The notes beneath the pieces are model-generated. The model searched no databases. It was not told the DNA's origin and was given only the letters and a program-made list of their open reading frames with translations. 64,000 bases of DNA from Maricaulis parjimensis (GTDB lineage: Bacteria; Pseudomonadota; Alphaproteobacteria; Caulobacterales; Maricaulaceae). Below, piece after piece: positions 63,688-64,000 of the stretch. The stretch spans positions 62,001-126,000 of the forward strand of contig NZ_JADOTT010000005.1 of the NCBI RefSeq assembly GCF_016817355.1, given 5' to 3'. Each line of letters begins with the position of its first letter. The stretch's first letter is position 1. Made by a program: the position numbers and the translations under genes.

Positions 63688-64000
63688 CGCTCTGATCGAA
63701 CGGCTTAAATCCCGTCTCGACCCGATTGATGCACCGCTGGAGCCTCCGGCACGCAGTGATGGCGATCTCAATGGCGGTTTCCCCACGCCGCAGGGGGAGT
63801 TGCGGCAGGCGGCTGTGCTGGCTCCTTTGATCCTGCATGCGGGAGCACCACGCCTTTTGCTGACCGAGCGCGCCGCGCACCTGCCCAAACATCCCGGACA
63901 GATATCCTTCCCCGGTGGCAGTATCGATCCGGGCGGGGAAAGCCCGGCGGAGGCGGCCGTGCGTGAACTGGAAGAGGAAGTCGGGATCAGCGCGACCCAT
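63674..64000 (+). CDS. CoA pyrophosphatase (Nudix), partial
   Basis: The 109 codons present give LLLTERAAHLPKHPGQISFP, the signature of the CoA-pyrophosphatase subfamily of Nudix hydrolases, followed by GG and the Nudix box ESPAEAAVRELEEEVGI. It splits CoA or acyl-CoA into 3',5'-ADP and phosphopantetheine. The gene continues past the window edge. Its start (ATG at 63674) lies inside the DUF1285 gene. Confidence 0.9.
   Translation, partial: METADALIERLKSRLDPIDAPLEPPARSDGDLNGGFPTPQGELRQAAVLAPLILHAGAPRLLLTERAAHLPKHPGQISFPGGSIDPGGESPAEAAVRELEEEVGISATH

Overview
The window is high-GC, gene-dense chromosomal DNA from an alphaproteobacterium of the Caulobacter/Hyphomonadaceae type, most likely a Maricaulis-like dimorphic prosthecate marine bacterium. 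The evidence is the start of ctrA at the left edge, sciP inside the flagellar cluster, a FlbD/sigma-54 flagellar hierarchy, GANTC (CcrM) sites in several promoters, and CtrA-type TTAA boxes. No insertion sequence, prophage, CRISPR array or rRNA was seen. One tRNA (Met, CAU) is present.

Layout. 1-2361: the 5' end of ctrA (minus) faces fliI-fliJ (plus) across a 524-bp control region. 2497-6080: a TonB-dependent receptor with a Fur-like operator, divergent from a DUF6607-type lipoprotein, then a small membrane protein. 6114-15681: a minus-strand flagellar operon, fliF-fliG-fliH-fliN-flbD-flhA-flhF-flhG, with sciP just upstream. 15882-20115: flgE, flgD and fliK (minus). 20666-23734: flgK-flgL (plus). 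The fliK and flgK genes diverge from a 550-bp region holding one sigma-54 promoter each and two copies of a 17-bp repeat that look like FlbD enhancer sites. 23794-25975: small ORFs, mnmA and a CPBP protease. 26020-33657: a thiolase, then an Lrp-type regulator divergent from a branched-chain 2-oxoacid dehydrogenase operon (E1alpha, E1beta, E2, small membrane protein, E3). 33729-40468: glyQ, a small exported protein, a GFA-family protein, glyS and ppdK in one tight run. 40692-45775: a SleB-type cell-wall hydrolase, an ATPase-domain protein, a curlin mini-cluster, a secreted SRPBCC protein and a Lon-N-domain protein. 45785-49625: a SpoIIAA-like protein, an orphan ParA with a helix-rich partner, a thioesterase and an Ldh2-family dehydrogenase. 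49966-52669: a secreted TonB-C-domain protein, a chemoreceptor and tRNA-Met. 52791-56260: small envelope proteins, cutA, queC-queE and two related secreted proteins. 56340-63027: MoxR, DUF58, DUF4159 and amidotransferase-like membrane proteins. 63112-64000: DUF1285 and a CoA-pyrophosphatase Nudix gene that runs off the edge.

How it fits together. The left third is the swarmer-cell flagellar programme. CtrA (class I) would drive the fliF operon through a TTAA-N7-TTTA box, FlbD from that operon would activate the sigma-54 promoters of fliK-flgD-flgE and flgK-flgL, and SciP would restrain CtrA. The middle is central metabolism and translation.

The most interesting items are: a curlin gene flanked by two CsgH-like chaperone genes with no secretion genes nearby; a glyS gene with a sharply different base composition over about 600 bp (mosaic recombination); the paired FlbD-like repeats; and an orphan ParA with a predicted DNA-binding partner. 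I did not find a clearly novel multi-gene defence or mobile system.
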